Counted from the first letter of the stretch, positions 44,562 to 54,781 are shown. The stretch is 64,000 nucleotides of DNA from Hyphococcus aureus (GCF_042643165.1 NZ_JBHRSH010000002.1:1116001-1180000), one strand, 5' to 3'. A program made the numbers and translations. Notes: generated by a model from the sequence alone, not told the origin.

Positions 44562-46505
44562 CTAGCCCTCCCTGACGCCGGCAGCGCGAGCGAGCGAACG
44601 CGGATCAAGCGGCGTGCGCGAGGCGGGATCTTTTTCCGCCACGGCTTTCATAATGTCGCGCGCTTTCGGTCCCGCCGCACGGGCGCCGCCTATGCCATGC
44701 TCAACGACCACCGCACAGGCATAGCGTGGATTTTCAAAGGGCATGTAACTGACAAACAGCGCATGGTCACGGCGCGCCCAAGGCAGATCTTCAGGCTTGG
44801 CGAGACCGTGAGCGCGATCTTCCGCCGTGATCGCATATACTTGGCTGGTCCCGGTCTTGCCCGCCATCTGCCATTCCGGGTCTTCGAGCCGCGAGCGAGC
44901 CGCAGTTCCATATTCGTTGGTGACCGCGTTCATGCCGGCGCGAACGACGGCGAGGTGCTCCTGATCCACATCGATCAGCGGCGCTTCAGGCGCCGGCAGA
45001 ACGAGATCACCCACGGCGCGCACCAAGCGTGGACGCACGGCCTTTCCGGTTGCGACGCGCGCCGACATCACAGCAAGCTGCAGAGGCGTCGATGTCACAT
45101 ATCCCTGGCCGATGATGCAGGAGAGAGTCTCGCCCTGAAACCATGGCTGCTGCGCCGGATTGCCGGAAAAATATTCCCGCTTCCAGTCCCGGTCGGGAAC
45201 AACGCCGCGCTGCTGCCCCGGGATGCCAAGCTCGTATGTCTGGCCAAGACCAAATTTACGCGCGGTGTCCGCAAGAAGATCGATCTCCAACGTTTTGGCG
45301 ATGTCATAATAGAAGACGTCACAAGAATGTTTGAGTGAGTTCTTCATATCCACGTGGCCATGGCCGCCGCGTTTCCAACAGTGGAAATAGCGATTGCCGT
45401 ACCAGATGCGCCCATTGCAATGGACGCTATGGTTTGGCTTCACCCCTGCGCGCTGCGCGGCGACGGCGGAGATCACCTTGAAGGTCGAGCCCGGCGGATA
45501 AACGCCAGACAAAGGCTTGTTCAAAAGCGGCTTGTATGGGCTGGCGTTCAGGTCCCGCCACAGATCAGGATCGATACCCACATTGAAATCGTTGGGATTG
45601 AACGCCGGTGTTGAGGCGAGCACGAGGATGTCGCCGTTGACGACGTCCATCACCACCGCGGCGGCGCTCTGAATGTCCTGGTCGACGCCCGGCGTGGGCT
45701 CGGCCAGCACCTTCATCGTGTGGGCCTGCAATTCTGAATCAATCGTGAGCGTCAACGTACGTCCCTGCGTGGGGGGGACGGCGCTATCGACCATTTCTTC
45801 AATAACGCGGCCATGAGCGTTGATCTTCACATTCATCGCGCCCGCGTCGCCGCGCAGCTCATCTTCGTAGGTGCGCTCAAGCCCCTCACGGCCGACCTTG
45901 AACCCTGGCTGCCGCAACAAAAGACGGTCTTCATCGCTTTCTTGCGCGGAAAGATCGCGCTCGGTGACCGCCCCCACATAGCCGACGACGAAAGCCGCAT
46001 CGGCCCCGTAAGGGTAGTCCCGGGTCTCACCGACATCAGGCAGGACACCCGACAAATGAGGCAATTCGAAATTGAGTTTGGAGAAATCTTCCCACGACAA
46101 ATTATCGGCGATCTGCACAGGCGTAAAAGCGCCGCGTCTGCGAATTTCGCGCATCACCCGCGCCCGCTTGTCTTCGCTGACAGGCGTGATCTTGTTGATC
46201 TTGTCGAGAATGGCGTCGACGTCACGCGCCTGCTCGGGCACCAGGAGCACACGGAAATTCTTGCGGTTCGACGCCAGCGGACCGCCAAATCGATCGACGA
46301 TTTCCCCGCGCAAAGGCGTCAATACGCGCCGGTTGAATTGATTTTCCTGTGCGAGATCGAGATATTTCTGATGGTCGGCGATCTGGAGCTGGTAAAGCCG
46401 CGTCGCGATCCCGCCAAAGAGCAAACTAACGCCGCCGCCGAGCAGCACTGTACGGCGAGAGACCGTTTCCTGGCGTTCCGGATCGTGCGCGTTAACTCCA
46501 GCCAT
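44562..46505 (-). CDS. mrdA: Penicillin-binding protein 2 (transpeptidase)
   Basis: About 647 residues from ATG 46505, which has GGAGGTG upstream; the reading begins about 54 bases earlier in a longer frame. One N-terminal membrane helix, a pedestal domain, and a transpeptidase with STFK (Ser near 340), the SCD-type second motif (LKHSCD, usual SxN/SSD) and KTG (AGKTGTSQVY). Elongation-specific cross-linking enzyme. Confidence 0.95.
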   Translation of the reverse strand: MAGVNAHDPERQETVSRRTVLLGGGVSLLFGGIATRLYQLQIADHQKYLDLAQENQFNRRVLTPLRGEIVDRFGGPLASNRKNFRVLLVPEQARDVDAILDKINKITPVSEDKRARVMREIRRRGAFTPVQIADNLSWEDFSKLNFELPHLSGVLPDVGETRDYPYGADAAFVVGYVGAVTERDLSAQESDEDRLLLRQPGFKVGREGLERTYEDELRGDAGAMNVKINAHGRVIEEMVDSAVPPTQGRTLTLTIDSELQAHTMKVLAEPTPGVDQDIQSAAAVVMDVVNGDILVLASTPAFNPNDFNVGIDPDLWRDLNASPYKPLLNKPLSGVYPPGSTFKVISAVAAQRAGVKPNHSVHCNGRIWYGNRYFHCWKRGGHGHVDMKNSLKHSCDVFYYDIAKTLEIDLLADTARKFGLGQTYELGIPGQQRGVVPDRDWKREYFSGNPAQQPWFQGETLSCIIGQGYVTSTPLQLAVMSARVATGKAVRPRLVRAVGDLVLPAPEAPLIDVDQEHLAVVRAGMNAVTNEYGTAARSRLEDPEWQMAGKTGTSQVYAITAEDRAHGLAKPEDLPWARRDHALFVSYMPFENPRYACAVVVEHGIGGARAAGPKARDIMKAVAEKDPASRTPLDPRSLARAAGVREG

Positions 46506-46509
46506 CGCG

Positions 46510-47022
46510 CTACACCTCCACCAGAACGCGGCGGTGCAGTTCGCCAAAGACGGCGCCAAACAGCGGATAAATGGCCGCCGTCGCCGCCAGTTGCAGCATA
46601 AGGAAACGCAGGGGCAATAACTCGCCGGACATAAGGCTCATCACAAGCCATAAGATAAGCCCTGCGCCGAGCGCTGCAAAGGCAAAACCGATCCAGACCA
46701 CCTTTTGTTCACGGCCCAGAAAATAGGCGCGCTGAGACATCACAATGAATTGGGTCACAAGGTAAACCGCGGGCCACAGCCCCAAAGGCCCGCCAGTTAA
46801 CAGATCCTGTAAAAGCCCTATGAAAAAAACGCTTAAAGGCGGCAGATAATCAGGCCCGTAGACAGACCAGAAAAAGACAATCACGAGCGGGATGATCGGC
46901 GTTGGCGCCACGCCCTCAAAAAGCCGCACCGGAGCCGCCAGAAGAAAGACGCCCAGCACGCCGAGAAGGGTCGGCGCCGCCGCTTTCAAAAGCCGGAAAA
47001 GATTTTCCGCGCGATAGCCCAT
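46510..47022 (-). CDS. mreD: Rod shape-determining protein MreD
   Basis: 170 residues, about five membrane helices, with the MreD segment YGPDYLPPLSVFFIGLLQDLLTGGPLGLWP. Lies between mreC (5 bases) and mrdA in the usual order. Ribosome binding site before the start is weak, in keeping with coupling to mreC. Confidence 0.92.
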   Translation of the reverse strand: MGYRAENLFRLLKAAAPTLLGVLGVFLLAAPVRLFEGVAPTPIIPLVIVFFWSVYGPDYLPPLSVFFIGLLQDLLTGGPLGLWPAVYLVTQFIVMSQRAYFLGREQKVVWIGFAFAALGAGLILWLVMSLMSGELLPLRFLMLQLAATAAIYPLFGAVFGELHRRVLVEV

Positions 47023-47027
47023 CAGGC

Positions 47028-47960
47028 TTAATCCTCCGCCGGGGGTTCAGAGGCCGCATCCGCCTGACTATCCGCTTCCTCAGCCTCGGACGCCTCTTCC
47101 TCATCGGAGATGTGATCCACCACCGGGAAAGCGTAATTAATGACGCGCACCATGCGTGTGCGGGCGTAATTTGCGTAGAGATCGACGGTAATATCGCCGC
47201 GATTTTCGCCGGTGACGACGCCAACAGGCAGCCCGCGCGGCAACGCGCCGCCGGCGCCCGAGGTCAAAACGCGCTGGCCCGGCTCGGGCTCAAGGTCATC
47301 GGCGCTCGCCGTAAAACTGATTACGGGCTGCGCACGGGTATTGCCCACGAGAATGCCTTCAACATTCACGCCCTCCACATAAACCGGAATCCGGCTTTGA
47401 ATGTCGGTAAGGAGAAGGACGCGGGAAGCCCCGCCGCCGGCCTCGACAATCCGGCCGATGAGGCCGTTTTCATCGACCACCGCCTGACCCACTTCAACAT
47501 TATTGGCGCGGCCGGCATTGACGATCATGGAGCGCGCAAACGCGTCGTTCGATTCGCCAATGACAAACGCGCTAATGGGTTGGGCTTCCGGCGGCGCAGC
47601 ATAGCCTTGAAGCGCTTCATACACTTCAATGGTTTCACGCAGTTCGAGCGCTTCATTCATCCACTGGCGCAGCTCGGCGTTTTCTTCTCGCAGAGCCTTG
47701 TTCTGCTCCATGACATTGAAATAATCGCCGACCGAACCGACGACGCCGTTTACATAGGAGATAGGGCCGGAAAAAAGCGACAGGACGGGCGAGGCCACGT
47801 CCATGACGCCCTCACGCGCCTTTTTGAAAACAGACGCCTGCGCCGAGTAAAGGCTCGACAGCAACAACAGCACCGAAACGAGAATAAGCAATACGAGGAC
47901 GAAGCGGGAATGCGCTTTCCGTCCCAGCCCTTCCCTACGGTCCTGCCCGAGAAATTCCAT
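47028..47960 (-). CDS. mreC: Rod shape-determining protein MreC
   Basis: 310 residues: N-terminal membrane helix (RFVLVLLILVSVLLLLSSLY), periplasmic coiled coil (NVMEQNKALREENAELRQW), beta-domain with GLIGRI and SRIPV, and an acidic Glu/Ala-rich C-terminus. Periplasmic scaffold activating PBP2. Confidence 0.95.
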   Translation of the reverse strand: MEFLGQDRREGLGRKAHSRFVLVLLILVSVLLLLSSLYSAQASVFKKAREGVMDVASPVLSLFSGPISYVNGVVGSVGDYFNVMEQNKALREENAELRQWMNEALELRETIEVYEALQGYAAPPEAQPISAFVIGESNDAFARSMIVNAGRANNVEVGQAVVDENGLIGRIVEAGGGASRVLLLTDIQSRIPVYVEGVNVEGILVGNTRAQPVISFTASADDLEPEPGQRVLTSGAGGALPRGLPVGVVTGENRGDITVDLYANYARTRMVRVINYAFPVVDHISDEEEASEAEEADSQADAASEPPAED

Positions 47961-48022
47961 GTCTAGCGAACGTATTCCGTTTGGTCGCGCCGTTCCCGCT
48001 CGCTAAAACCCGGGCATACGCC

Positions 48023-49063
48023 CTAGATTGCGGAAGAGAGAACGCCGCGCATTGCTTTCGTGTTTTCAAGCGCCGCGCCGGTGCCGAGCGCCACGCATGA
48101 GAGCGGGTCGTCAGCAACTGAAACCGGCAAGCCGGTCTCATCGCGCAGCACCTGATCGAGGTTCTTGAGGAGCGCCCCGCCCCCAGTCAACATGATTCCT
48201 GTATCGACGATATCGGCGGCGAGTTCCGGAGGCGTCGCCTCGAGTGCGACTTTCACCGCCTCGATGATAGCGCTGACAGGCTCTGCAAGGGCTTCAGCGA
48301 CCTGCGCTTCGCCAATGCGGACTTCCTTGGGCACGCCATGCATAAGGTCGCGGCCTTTGATCTGGATCGTGGTGCCCGAGCCTTCGGTCGGGATCATCGC
48401 CGAGCCGACTTCCTTCTTGATCCGTTCCGCCGAGGCTTCACCGATCAGGAGGTTGTACATGCGGCGGATATAACCGACGACCGCGTCGTCCATTTTGTCG
48501 CCGCCGACCCGAACAGAGCGAGAATAGACAATGCCGCCAAGCGACAAAACCGCAACTTCTGTGGTGCCGCCGCCGATGTCGACCACCATGGAGCCCGTGG
48601 GCTCAGTGACCGGAAGCCCGGCGCCGATCGCGGCCGCCATGGGTTCTTCAATAAGCTCCACCTTGCGCGCGCCGGCGCTGAGCGCTGATTCCTGAATGGC
48701 GCGGCGTTCAACCGCCGTAGCGCCTGAAGGAACGCAGACAACAATCCGCGGCGATGCAAAGGAGCGGCGATTATGAACCTTGCGAATAAAGTGTTTGATC
48801 ATCGCTTCCGCGACTTCGAAGTCAGCAATCACACCGTCACGCATCGGGCGGATCGCCTCGATTTCGCCGGGGGTCCGGCCGAGCATTTCTTTGGCTTCAT
48901 TGCCGACGGCGCGGACAACCTTTCGACCCTGACGGGTCTCGATCGCGACGACGGAAGGTTCGTTGAGAACGATACCGCGGCCTTTGACGTAAACGAGCGT
49001 ATTGGCCGTACCGAGGTCGATGGCCATGTCCGCGGAAAGCATGCCGAACAAAGTGGAAAGCAT
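48023..49063 (-). CDS. mreB: Rod shape-determining actin homologue MreB
   Basis: 346 residues; actin-fold phosphate loops DLGTANTLVYVKG and VVDIGGGTTEVAVLS, and the adenosine motif GIMLTGGGALLKNLD. It heads the cluster mreB, mreC, mreD, mrdA, rodA, which is complete here. Around 190 bases of non-coding sequence lie upstream. Confidence 0.97.
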   Translation of the reverse strand: MLSTLFGMLSADMAIDLGTANTLVYVKGRGIVLNEPSVVAIETRQGRKVVRAVGNEAKEMLGRTPGEIEAIRPMRDGVIADFEVAEAMIKHFIRKVHNRRSFASPRIVVCVPSGATAVERRAIQESALSAGARKVELIEEPMAAAIGAGLPVTEPTGSMVVDIGGGTTEVAVLSLGGIVYSRSVRVGGDKMDDAVVGYIRRMYNLLIGEASAERIKKEVGSAMIPTEGSGTTIQIKGRDLMHGVPKEVRIGEAQVAEALAEPVSAIIEAVKVALEATPPELAADIVDTGIMLTGGGALLKNLDQVLRDETGLPVSVADDPLSCVALGTGAALENTKAMRGVLSSAI

Positions 49064-49259
49064 TGGGCTGGTCCTATTCGTGGGTACTGAAATTCACGGA
49101 CGGTCTTATCCTTAATGCGTTCCTAAATCGTCAACAAATGGCGGAAACGTGCGGTTTTTGCTGATGAGATCATACTGACCTGTTTACGATCTACCAAGAT
49201 TCTTTACCCCGCGCAGACATTCCTTAATAAACATTTCCCCGCTTGCCCCGGCTTCTCGA

Positions 49260-50012
49260 TCAAGCCCTGAGCCGCCGATAGACCCAGCGCATCAGCAACA
49301 GGAACGCGAGCCAGCCGACAATGACCAGAACAATAAGCCCCAGATCGCGCGGGTCCCGGCTCGTGAAGAAGCTGAGAACATTGTCCATTTCCAGCTGAAG
49401 CGCGTTCGGGTCCGGGAAAAACGCGGAAAGCACGGCGATCAGGGCGATTTTGGGGATGATGCCAATCCCCGTACCAATCCAATACTTCCATAAGGCGATA
49501 TGGGCGGCGCCTGCCGCTGCATTGACGACAATGAAGGGCGCCGACGGCACCACTCGAACCAGTCCGCTCGCCAGAACGCCATGGCGGCCGATGAAATCGA
49601 TCGTACGCTGCACCCGGTCGCTGCCGATCCGGTTCACCCAGCGTCCGCCAAGAAAATGGCCAAGGGCGAAGGTGAGAGTCGCGCTCACCATGGTGGCGAT
49701 CCAGGAATAAATCGCCCCGTTTTTCGGCCCGAAAACAATCACCGTCACAGTGATGAGGCCGATCTGGGGAAATCCGGTCAAGGCCAAGAAGGCGAAGATG
49801 GAAATCACCCCCAGCACCGCCCAGCGCGATTCCGCCGCTTTCATCAAAAGGCGACTAAGCTCCCCATCCTGCTCAAGATTGAGCCATTGCTGGCCATAGG
49901 CGAGCATCACAATGACGAACGCCAACAAAAACAGCGACACCGCCAGGGAAGTGATCGCCTTGGCGTCCATGGACGTCAGAAAGCGCCCCAATCGGCGCAA
50001 AAACTCGACCAT
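49260..50012 (-). CDS. TVP38/TMEM64-family (VTT domain) membrane protein
   Basis: 250 residues, VTT/DedA-like core with re-entrant segment FLALTGFPQIGLITVTVIVFGPKNG and the VRVVPSAPFIVVNAAAG motif. Family members are lipid scramblases or putative proton-linked transporters of the membrane. Stands alone before mreB; no pathway clue. Confidence 0.85.
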   Translation of the reverse strand: MVEFLRRLGRFLTSMDAKAITSLAVSLFLLAFVIVMLAYGQQWLNLEQDGELSRLLMKAAESRWAVLGVISIFAFLALTGFPQIGLITVTVIVFGPKNGAIYSWIATMVSATLTFALGHFLGGRWVNRIGSDRVQRTIDFIGRHGVLASGLVRVVPSAPFIVVNAAAGAAHIALWKYWIGTGIGIIPKIALIAVLSAFFPDPNALQLEMDNVLSFFTSRDPRDLGLIVLVIVGWLAFLLLMRWVYRRLRA

Positions 50013-50307
50013 ACCCTTAAGGGCCCCGATTTACACTGAACCGGCCGTAGCGCTCCCCGCCTTGCGATCTGCCCGGCGCGCCCGACCGAATCCGGATCAG
50101 ATGCTAGTTTACCTGTTCACTGCGCCTTCTCCATCCCCGAGCGAGCAGCTTTTGGAGTGTGATTAAATAACGCCATCTGCCAATGTTTGCAATCTGACGT
50201 TAACCATTCCCGATTGGCGATTTGATCTTTGAGCCTATAGTGGCCAGCATGGCCATGGGGAAAACACGGCTTCGAAACGATGTCTGATCGATGTGGGGGA
50301 GACTCTG

Positions 50308-51015
50308 ATGCGCATCCAGTTATTCATCTGGCTTTTGCTTATTGTTCTGGGCGCAGCCATAGGCGACCGCTACGGCCTTCCCGGCTGGGCGCGCGGCCTT
50401 ACCGACCGGGGATTTTCATCGATTGAAAGCTGGTTCGGGCGGCTTGATGAACCCATACCCGCCGATGAGGAAAATGACGAAAGCGACTCTTCAGCCGAGG
50501 ACGAAGCAGCCAGCCCTGATGTCGAGCCGACAGCTTCAGCGCCGGAACCGGCGTCAGGGGATTTGGGCAACGCCGCCAATGCCGGCCTGCGCGTGAATGA
50601 CGCTGGCCTCACCATCATCAAGGCAAGTGAAGGGCTGCGGCTGGAAGCCTATAATGCCGGCGGTCAATGGCTCATTGGCTATGGCCATTCACGCACCGCG
50701 ACAGTCGGCATGACCATCAACGAAAGCGAGGCCGAAAAATTGCTGCGCGAGGATGTGCGCGCATCGGAAGACGTCGTCAAAAAAATAGTGCTGGTCCCTT
50801 TGAACGAAAACCAGTTCTCCGCGCTTGTCTCTTTCGCCTACAATCTGGGCGCCGGCGCCTTTTCGCGCAGCACCGTTCTCGACGCCCTCAATGCTGGCGA
50901 CTACACACAAGCAGCGGATAATTTCCGCAATCATAATAAAGGCGGCGGCGAGGTCATTCCGCATCTTGTGGAACGCCGGGAAAAAGAACGCGCCCTGTTT
51001 CTGGCGCCCGCTTAG
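50308..51015 (+). CDS. Membrane-anchored GH24 lysozyme-like protein
   Basis: 235 residues from ATG 50308 with GGGGGAG upstream. N-terminal anchor helix (RIQLFIWLLLIVLGAAIG), an acidic linker to about residue 85, then a phage-type lysozyme domain (GH24). The general acid is Glu108 (KASEGLRLEAY), followed by the GYGH motif at 124-127. The Asp20 and Thr26 equivalents of T4 lysozyme are replaced (YNAGGQWLIG), so catalysis may be altered. No holin or phage genes are around; likely a resident cell-wall protein. Confidence 0.85.
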   Translation: MRIQLFIWLLLIVLGAAIGDRYGLPGWARGLTDRGFSSIESWFGRLDEPIPADEENDESDSSAEDEAASPDVEPTASAPEPASGDLGNAANAGLRVNDAGLTIIKASEGLRLEAYNAGGQWLIGYGHSRTATVGMTINESEAEKLLREDVRASEDVVKKIVLVPLNENQFSALVSFAYNLGAGAFSRSTVLDALNAGDYTQAADNFRNHNKGGGEVIPHLVERREKERALFLAPA

Positions 51016-51479
51016 TCAGCTTTCTCAGGCGCAGAATTTTCAGGCGTTGGACCGGAATTACCGATATCAACGATGAACTTCCATCCGTCAGACTCTTTGC
51101 GCCAGATAGAGACATATTTTCCGTACGATGAGGTTTCTCCATCTTCACTCTGAGCGGTGAAAATATAAGTACCCCATGTATAACCGAAATCGCCGCTTGA
51201 TGCTGCGACGCCGTCCATAGGGGCCCATGACAAAGTTGCGCCTTCGGGCCAGGTTGAAAATCTTTCAATGAGCTTATCGCGGCCTTGATAAGGCGCGCCG
51301 CCTTCTGGAAACATGCGCACATCATCTGCCGCATAAGCGGCGAAGGCTGCAGGAACGCCCTCAGCTTTCGCCATCGCTGCAAAATCGCGATCGGCGTCCA
51401 GCATCTCATCTAGAGGCCCGGCCAGTGCGCTTGAGATCAATGTTGCAACTGCGACTAACGTCGCGAGAACTTTTTTCAT
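51012..51479 (-). CDS. Exported SnoaL/DUF4440-like protein
   Basis: About 155 residues from ATG 51479 (GAGGGGAA upstream). Signal peptide MKKVLATLVAVATLISSALA, then an NTF2-fold domain (ADRDFAAMAKAEGVPAAFAAYAADDV ... WRKESDGWKFIVDIGNS). Secreted members of this family have no assigned enzyme role. The gene end overlaps that of the GH24 gene by 4 bases. Confidence 0.85.
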   Translation of the reverse strand: MKKVLATLVAVATLISSALAGPLDEMLDADRDFAAMAKAEGVPAAFAAYAADDVRMFPEGGAPYQGRDKLIERFSTWPEGATLSWAPMDGVAASSGDFGYTWGTYIFTAQSEDGETSSYGKYVSIWRKESDGWKFIVDIGNSGPTPENSAPEKAD

Positions 51480-51535
51480 GACATTTCCCCTCAGACTATC
51501 GGCGACAAGATAGCCCAATAAGGGCGGATGAAGGC

Positions 51536-52459
51536 TCACTTTCCAGTGATATGCAGCATTTCCCGCAGGCGTCTTTCAGCCTCCTCCGCACTGGCCGCAC
51601 GAGGCCAATCCGGCGCCTGATTCCGAAACCATGTAAGCTGACGCTTGGCGAAACGCCGCGTGTTCTGCTGCAATGTTTCAAGCGCAGTTTTGGCGTCGAC
51701 CTCGTCGCGGAGCATAGCGGCGACTTCCGGTACGCCAAGCGCTTTCATCACAGGCAACGACGGATCGAGATTGCGGGCCAGAAGCGCCCGCACCTCGTCA
51801 ATGGCGCCCTCCTCCATCATCATAGCGGCGCGCGCATCGCAACGCGCATAGAGAACATCCCGAGGCGGCTCAATAATGATACGCGCATCAACACTGCCCA
51901 CGATCGGTGCACGCGGGCGCGCCTGATGCCAGGATAAGGGTTTTCCTGTAGCGCAAAAAACTTCCCATGCGCGCAACAGCCGCTGCGCGTCTCCTGCCGG
52001 AAAACGCTCCATTGCAGGATCCTGGGACACAACCTCATCCCGAAACGCTTCAGGGCCCAGCTTGTCGCGACGCGCCTGCGCCAGCGCACGCACCTCTGTC
52101 GGCATTTCCGGCACAGGCGACAACCCTTCTTCCAGTGCGCGAAAATAAAGCCCGGTGCCGCCGCAGACCAGTGCAACTATTCCGTGTGCCGCGCATTGAT
52201 CAAGCGCAACTTTTGCGAGTCGCGACCAGCGCCCTGCGGAGCAACGCTCCGACGCATCCAGTGCGCCATAGAGGTGGTGCGGCGCTATGGCCTCCTCTCT
52301 GGCCGTCGGCCGGGCTGTTATGATGTTCAAATCATTATAGACTTGCATGGCGTCAGCGTTGATGATTTCGCCGTTAAGGGCTCCGGCGAGCGCTATCGCA
52401 GTTGCCGATTTGCCGCTGGCGGTCGGCCCTGCGATGAAAATGAGACCCGGCTTATTCAC
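51536..52459 (-). CDS. miaA: tRNA dimethylallyltransferase
   Basis: 307 residues with P-loop GPTASGKS at 11-18, the substrate motif DAMQVYNDLNI and the C-terminal TRRFAKRQLTWFRNQ. Adds the prenyl group at A37 of tRNAs reading UNN codons. It is convergently placed with the exported SnoaL-like gene and divergent from serB by 14 bases. Confidence 0.95.
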   Translation of the reverse strand: MNKPGLIFIAGPTASGKSATAIALAGALNGEIINADAMQVYNDLNIITARPTAREEAIAPHHLYGALDASERCSAGRWSRLAKVALDQCAAHGIVALVCGGTGLYFRALEEGLSPVPEMPTEVRALAQARRDKLGPEAFRDEVVSQDPAMERFPAGDAQRLLRAWEVFCATGKPLSWHQARPRAPIVGSVDARIIIEPPRDVLYARCDARAAMMMEEGAIDEVRALLARNLDPSLPVMKALGVPEVAAMLRDEVDAKTALETLQQNTRRFAKRQLTWFRNQAPDWPRAASAEEAERRLREMLHITGK

Positions 52460-52473
52460 GGTTTGAAGTTCGC

Positions 52474-53379
52474 ATGAGTATGAAGTTTGTTCTATCGATC
52501 ATCGCTAATCCGTCAAAAACGCCTATCGATTCAGCACTGATTGACGAGTTCCGGAACGCGCTTGGTCCTTACGTCCGCGTTGGCTCATCGGCAAAGGAGC
52601 TTGCTCCTGCTGAAGCTTATGACATAGCGCTAACCGAACATCCAAGGCCGGATTTTCTGCCGCGCATCGAGGCTGTGGCCATTCGCGCGCGCATTGACGC
52701 CAATGTGATTCCCGTCGAGAACCGCCGCAAAAAACTCCTGATCGCGGATATGGATTCCACCATCATCCAGCAGGAATGCATCGACGAGCTCGCGGAATAC
52801 GCAGGCAAGCGGAAGGAAATTTCCGACATTACCGAACGGGCGATGCGCGGTGAACTCGACTTTGAGGGCGCGCTCAATGAACGCGTCGCCATGCTCGCCG
52901 GCCTTCCTGAAAGCGTGCTCGAAGAAACATTTGAGAAACGCCTTACGCTAACGCCGGGCGCCAGGACACTTGTCGAAACCATGAACGCCAATGGCGCCGT
53001 CACCGCCCTTGTTTCAGGGGGATTCACCTACTTCACGTCACGCATCGCCAGGCGGGCCGGGTTTCAACATCAGCAGGCGAATGAATTGTTGATTGAAAAC
53101 GGCAAGCTGACAGGAAAGGTCCAGATGCCAATCCTGGGCCGCGCCGCAAAACAAGAAGCGCTGGAGACCATCGCCGCTGACAATGGCGTCGCGTTGAGCG
53201 AAACCATGGGCGTGGGTGATGGGGCCAACGACCTTTCCATGCTGTCGCGCTCGGGACTCGGCGTTGCATTTCACGCCAAGCCTGCGGTGGCGCAATCAGC
53301 GGAAACACGCATCCATTACGCAGACCTGACCTCCCTACTCTATCTGCAGGGCTATTCAAAATCGGAATTCACCGCCTGA
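52474..53379 (+). CDS. serB: Phosphoserine phosphatase
   Basis: 301 residues, HAD fold with the nucleophile motif DMDST (Asp92, Asp94), VSGGFTYFT as second motif and GVGDGANDL as the C-terminal Asp pair. Catalyses the last step of serine synthesis. An ATG at 52474 or 52480 may start it; the gene is divergent from miaA. Confidence 0.95.
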   Translation: MSMKFVLSIIANPSKTPIDSALIDEFRNALGPYVRVGSSAKELAPAEAYDIALTEHPRPDFLPRIEAVAIRARIDANVIPVENRRKKLLIADMDSTIIQQECIDELAEYAGKRKEISDITERAMRGELDFEGALNERVAMLAGLPESVLEETFEKRLTLTPGARTLVETMNANGAVTALVSGGFTYFTSRIARRAGFQHQQANELLIENGKLTGKVQMPILGRAAKQEALETIAADNGVALSETMGVGDGANDLSMLSRSGLGVAFHAKPAVAQSAETRIHYADLTSLLYLQGYSKSEFTA

Positions 53380-53398
53380 CGTCTACGGTCGCTCTGTT

Positions 53399-54781
53399 TT
53401 AAGGACGGAGTGATTCGTAGAACAACAGATCGCCGCGCTGGACATAAATCTGCACAGGCCCGCTATTGAGGTTTCTCAGCTTACCGAGCTTATCCACTGC
53501 CGCAGAAGGGCGCGTGATCCGCTCCCAGCCGATTTCGAGGATAATATCGCCTGGCTGCAGCACGATCGCGGCCGTGCTTTCCGGATCGACGGCGGTAACG
53601 ACAACGCCTTGAACGGTGGGCGGCAGACCATAAGCCTGGCGCACTTCATCGGTCGGCTCCTGCAGCGTAAGGCCGGAGCCGCGCGCTGCATTGGCGGGCA
53701 AAATGCTCGACCCGTTAGCCGCGAGCATACGGGTTTCACGGCGATCGACACGAACCTGCACAGTCACCTTTCGCCCATCGCGCAGCACTTCCATAGGCAC
53801 TGTCGTGCCAATCGGCGTATCGGCGACGGCGCGGGTCAGATCGCGCACGCTTTCAATTTCACGGCGGTTAAACAGAAGAATGACGTCATTGGGTTCAAGA
53901 CCTGCGTCTGACGCAGGGCTGTTCGGGCGAACCACCGTCACGACAGCGCCTTTCGGCACGCGCAGCTTCAGTGACGATGCAAGCTCCGGCGTGACATCAT
54001 CAATCGAAACGCCGAGCCACCCGCGGCGGGTTTCGCCATAATCCAGAATCTGCGTCACCACGGTTTCCGCGAGATCGGCAGGCACGGAGAAGCCGACGCC
54101 AACCGAACCGCCCGTCTGCGAATAAATCGCCGTGTTCACGCCAACAACTTTGCCGCTCATGTCAAACAGCGGGCCACCCGAATTGCCGCGGTTAATAGCG
54201 GCGTCAGTCTGAATAAAATCATCATACTGACCGGAATTGATGTCGCGATTGCGCGCGGAGACGATGCCCACCGTCACGGTGCCGCCAAGGCCAAAAGGAT
54301 TGCCTATGGCGATCACCCAGTCACCGACGCGCGCCGCATCGGAATCGCCGAAACTTACAAAGGGAAATTTGGAGCCGCCTTCGAGTTGCAAAACAGCGAG
54401 ATCGGTTTCGCGGTCGCGGCCTTTCACAACTGCGGTGAATTCGCGCCCGTCATGAAGGGTCACTGTAATGTTCTCGGCGTTATCGATGACATGATTGTTC
54501 GTCACCACGATACCCGAGGCGTCAATGATGAAGCCGGAGCCGAGCGAAACGGCCGGTTGATCGAATTTGCGCTGAAGCGGCGCAAGTTCGCCGCTCGCCC
54601 TGCCGCTGCGCGAACGCTGGGCGGAGGAAATGTTCACCACCGCCGGCGTCAGTTTTTCAGCAAGATCTGCAAAACTTTCCGGCGCGCCCCGCGATGGCGC
54701 CGCTGCGACCGTTCCGGTCACCAGCGCACCCGACGCGAGAACGCCAACCAAAAGCCCCCGAACAACGCCCAAACGAGCCAT
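53399..54781 (-). CDS. Periplasmic serine protease, DegP/HtrA-type
   Basis: 460 residues with a signal peptide, trypsin-like domain with His97, Asp127 and Ser201 (GNSGGPLF), and two PDZ domains (GWLGVSI... and VRQAYGLPPTV...). Probable periplasmic quality-control enzyme. It is shorter than many DegP proteins. It lies directly downstream (minus strand) of hflC after a terminator-like stem, so it has its own transcript. Confidence 0.92.
   Translation of the reverse strand: MARLGVVRGLLVGVLASGALVTGTVAAAPSRGAPESFADLAEKLTPAVVNISSAQRSRSGRASGELAPLQRKFDQPAVSLGSGFIIDASGIVVTNNHVIDNAENITVTLHDGREFTAVVKGRDRETDLAVLQLEGGSKFPFVSFGDSDAARVGDWVIAIGNPFGLGGTVTVGIVSARNRDINSGQYDDFIQTDAAINRGNSGGPLFDMSGKVVGVNTAIYSQTGGSVGVGFSVPADLAETVVTQILDYGETRRGWLGVSIDDVTPELASSLKLRVPKGAVVTVVRPNSPASDAGLEPNDVILLFNRREIESVRDLTRAVADTPIGTTVPMEVLRDGRKVTVQVRVDRRETRMLAANGSSILPANAARGSGLTLQEPTDEVRQAYGLPPTVQGVVVTAVDPESTAAIVLQPGDIILEIGWERITRPSAAVDKLGKLRNLNSGPVQIYVQRGDLLFYESLRP

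Noticed and set aside
50308..51015. GH24 lysozyme as part of a prophage
   Set aside because: No integrase, capsid, tail, holin or terminase genes nearby; neighbours are housekeeping genes and the protein is membrane-anchored with a long linker.
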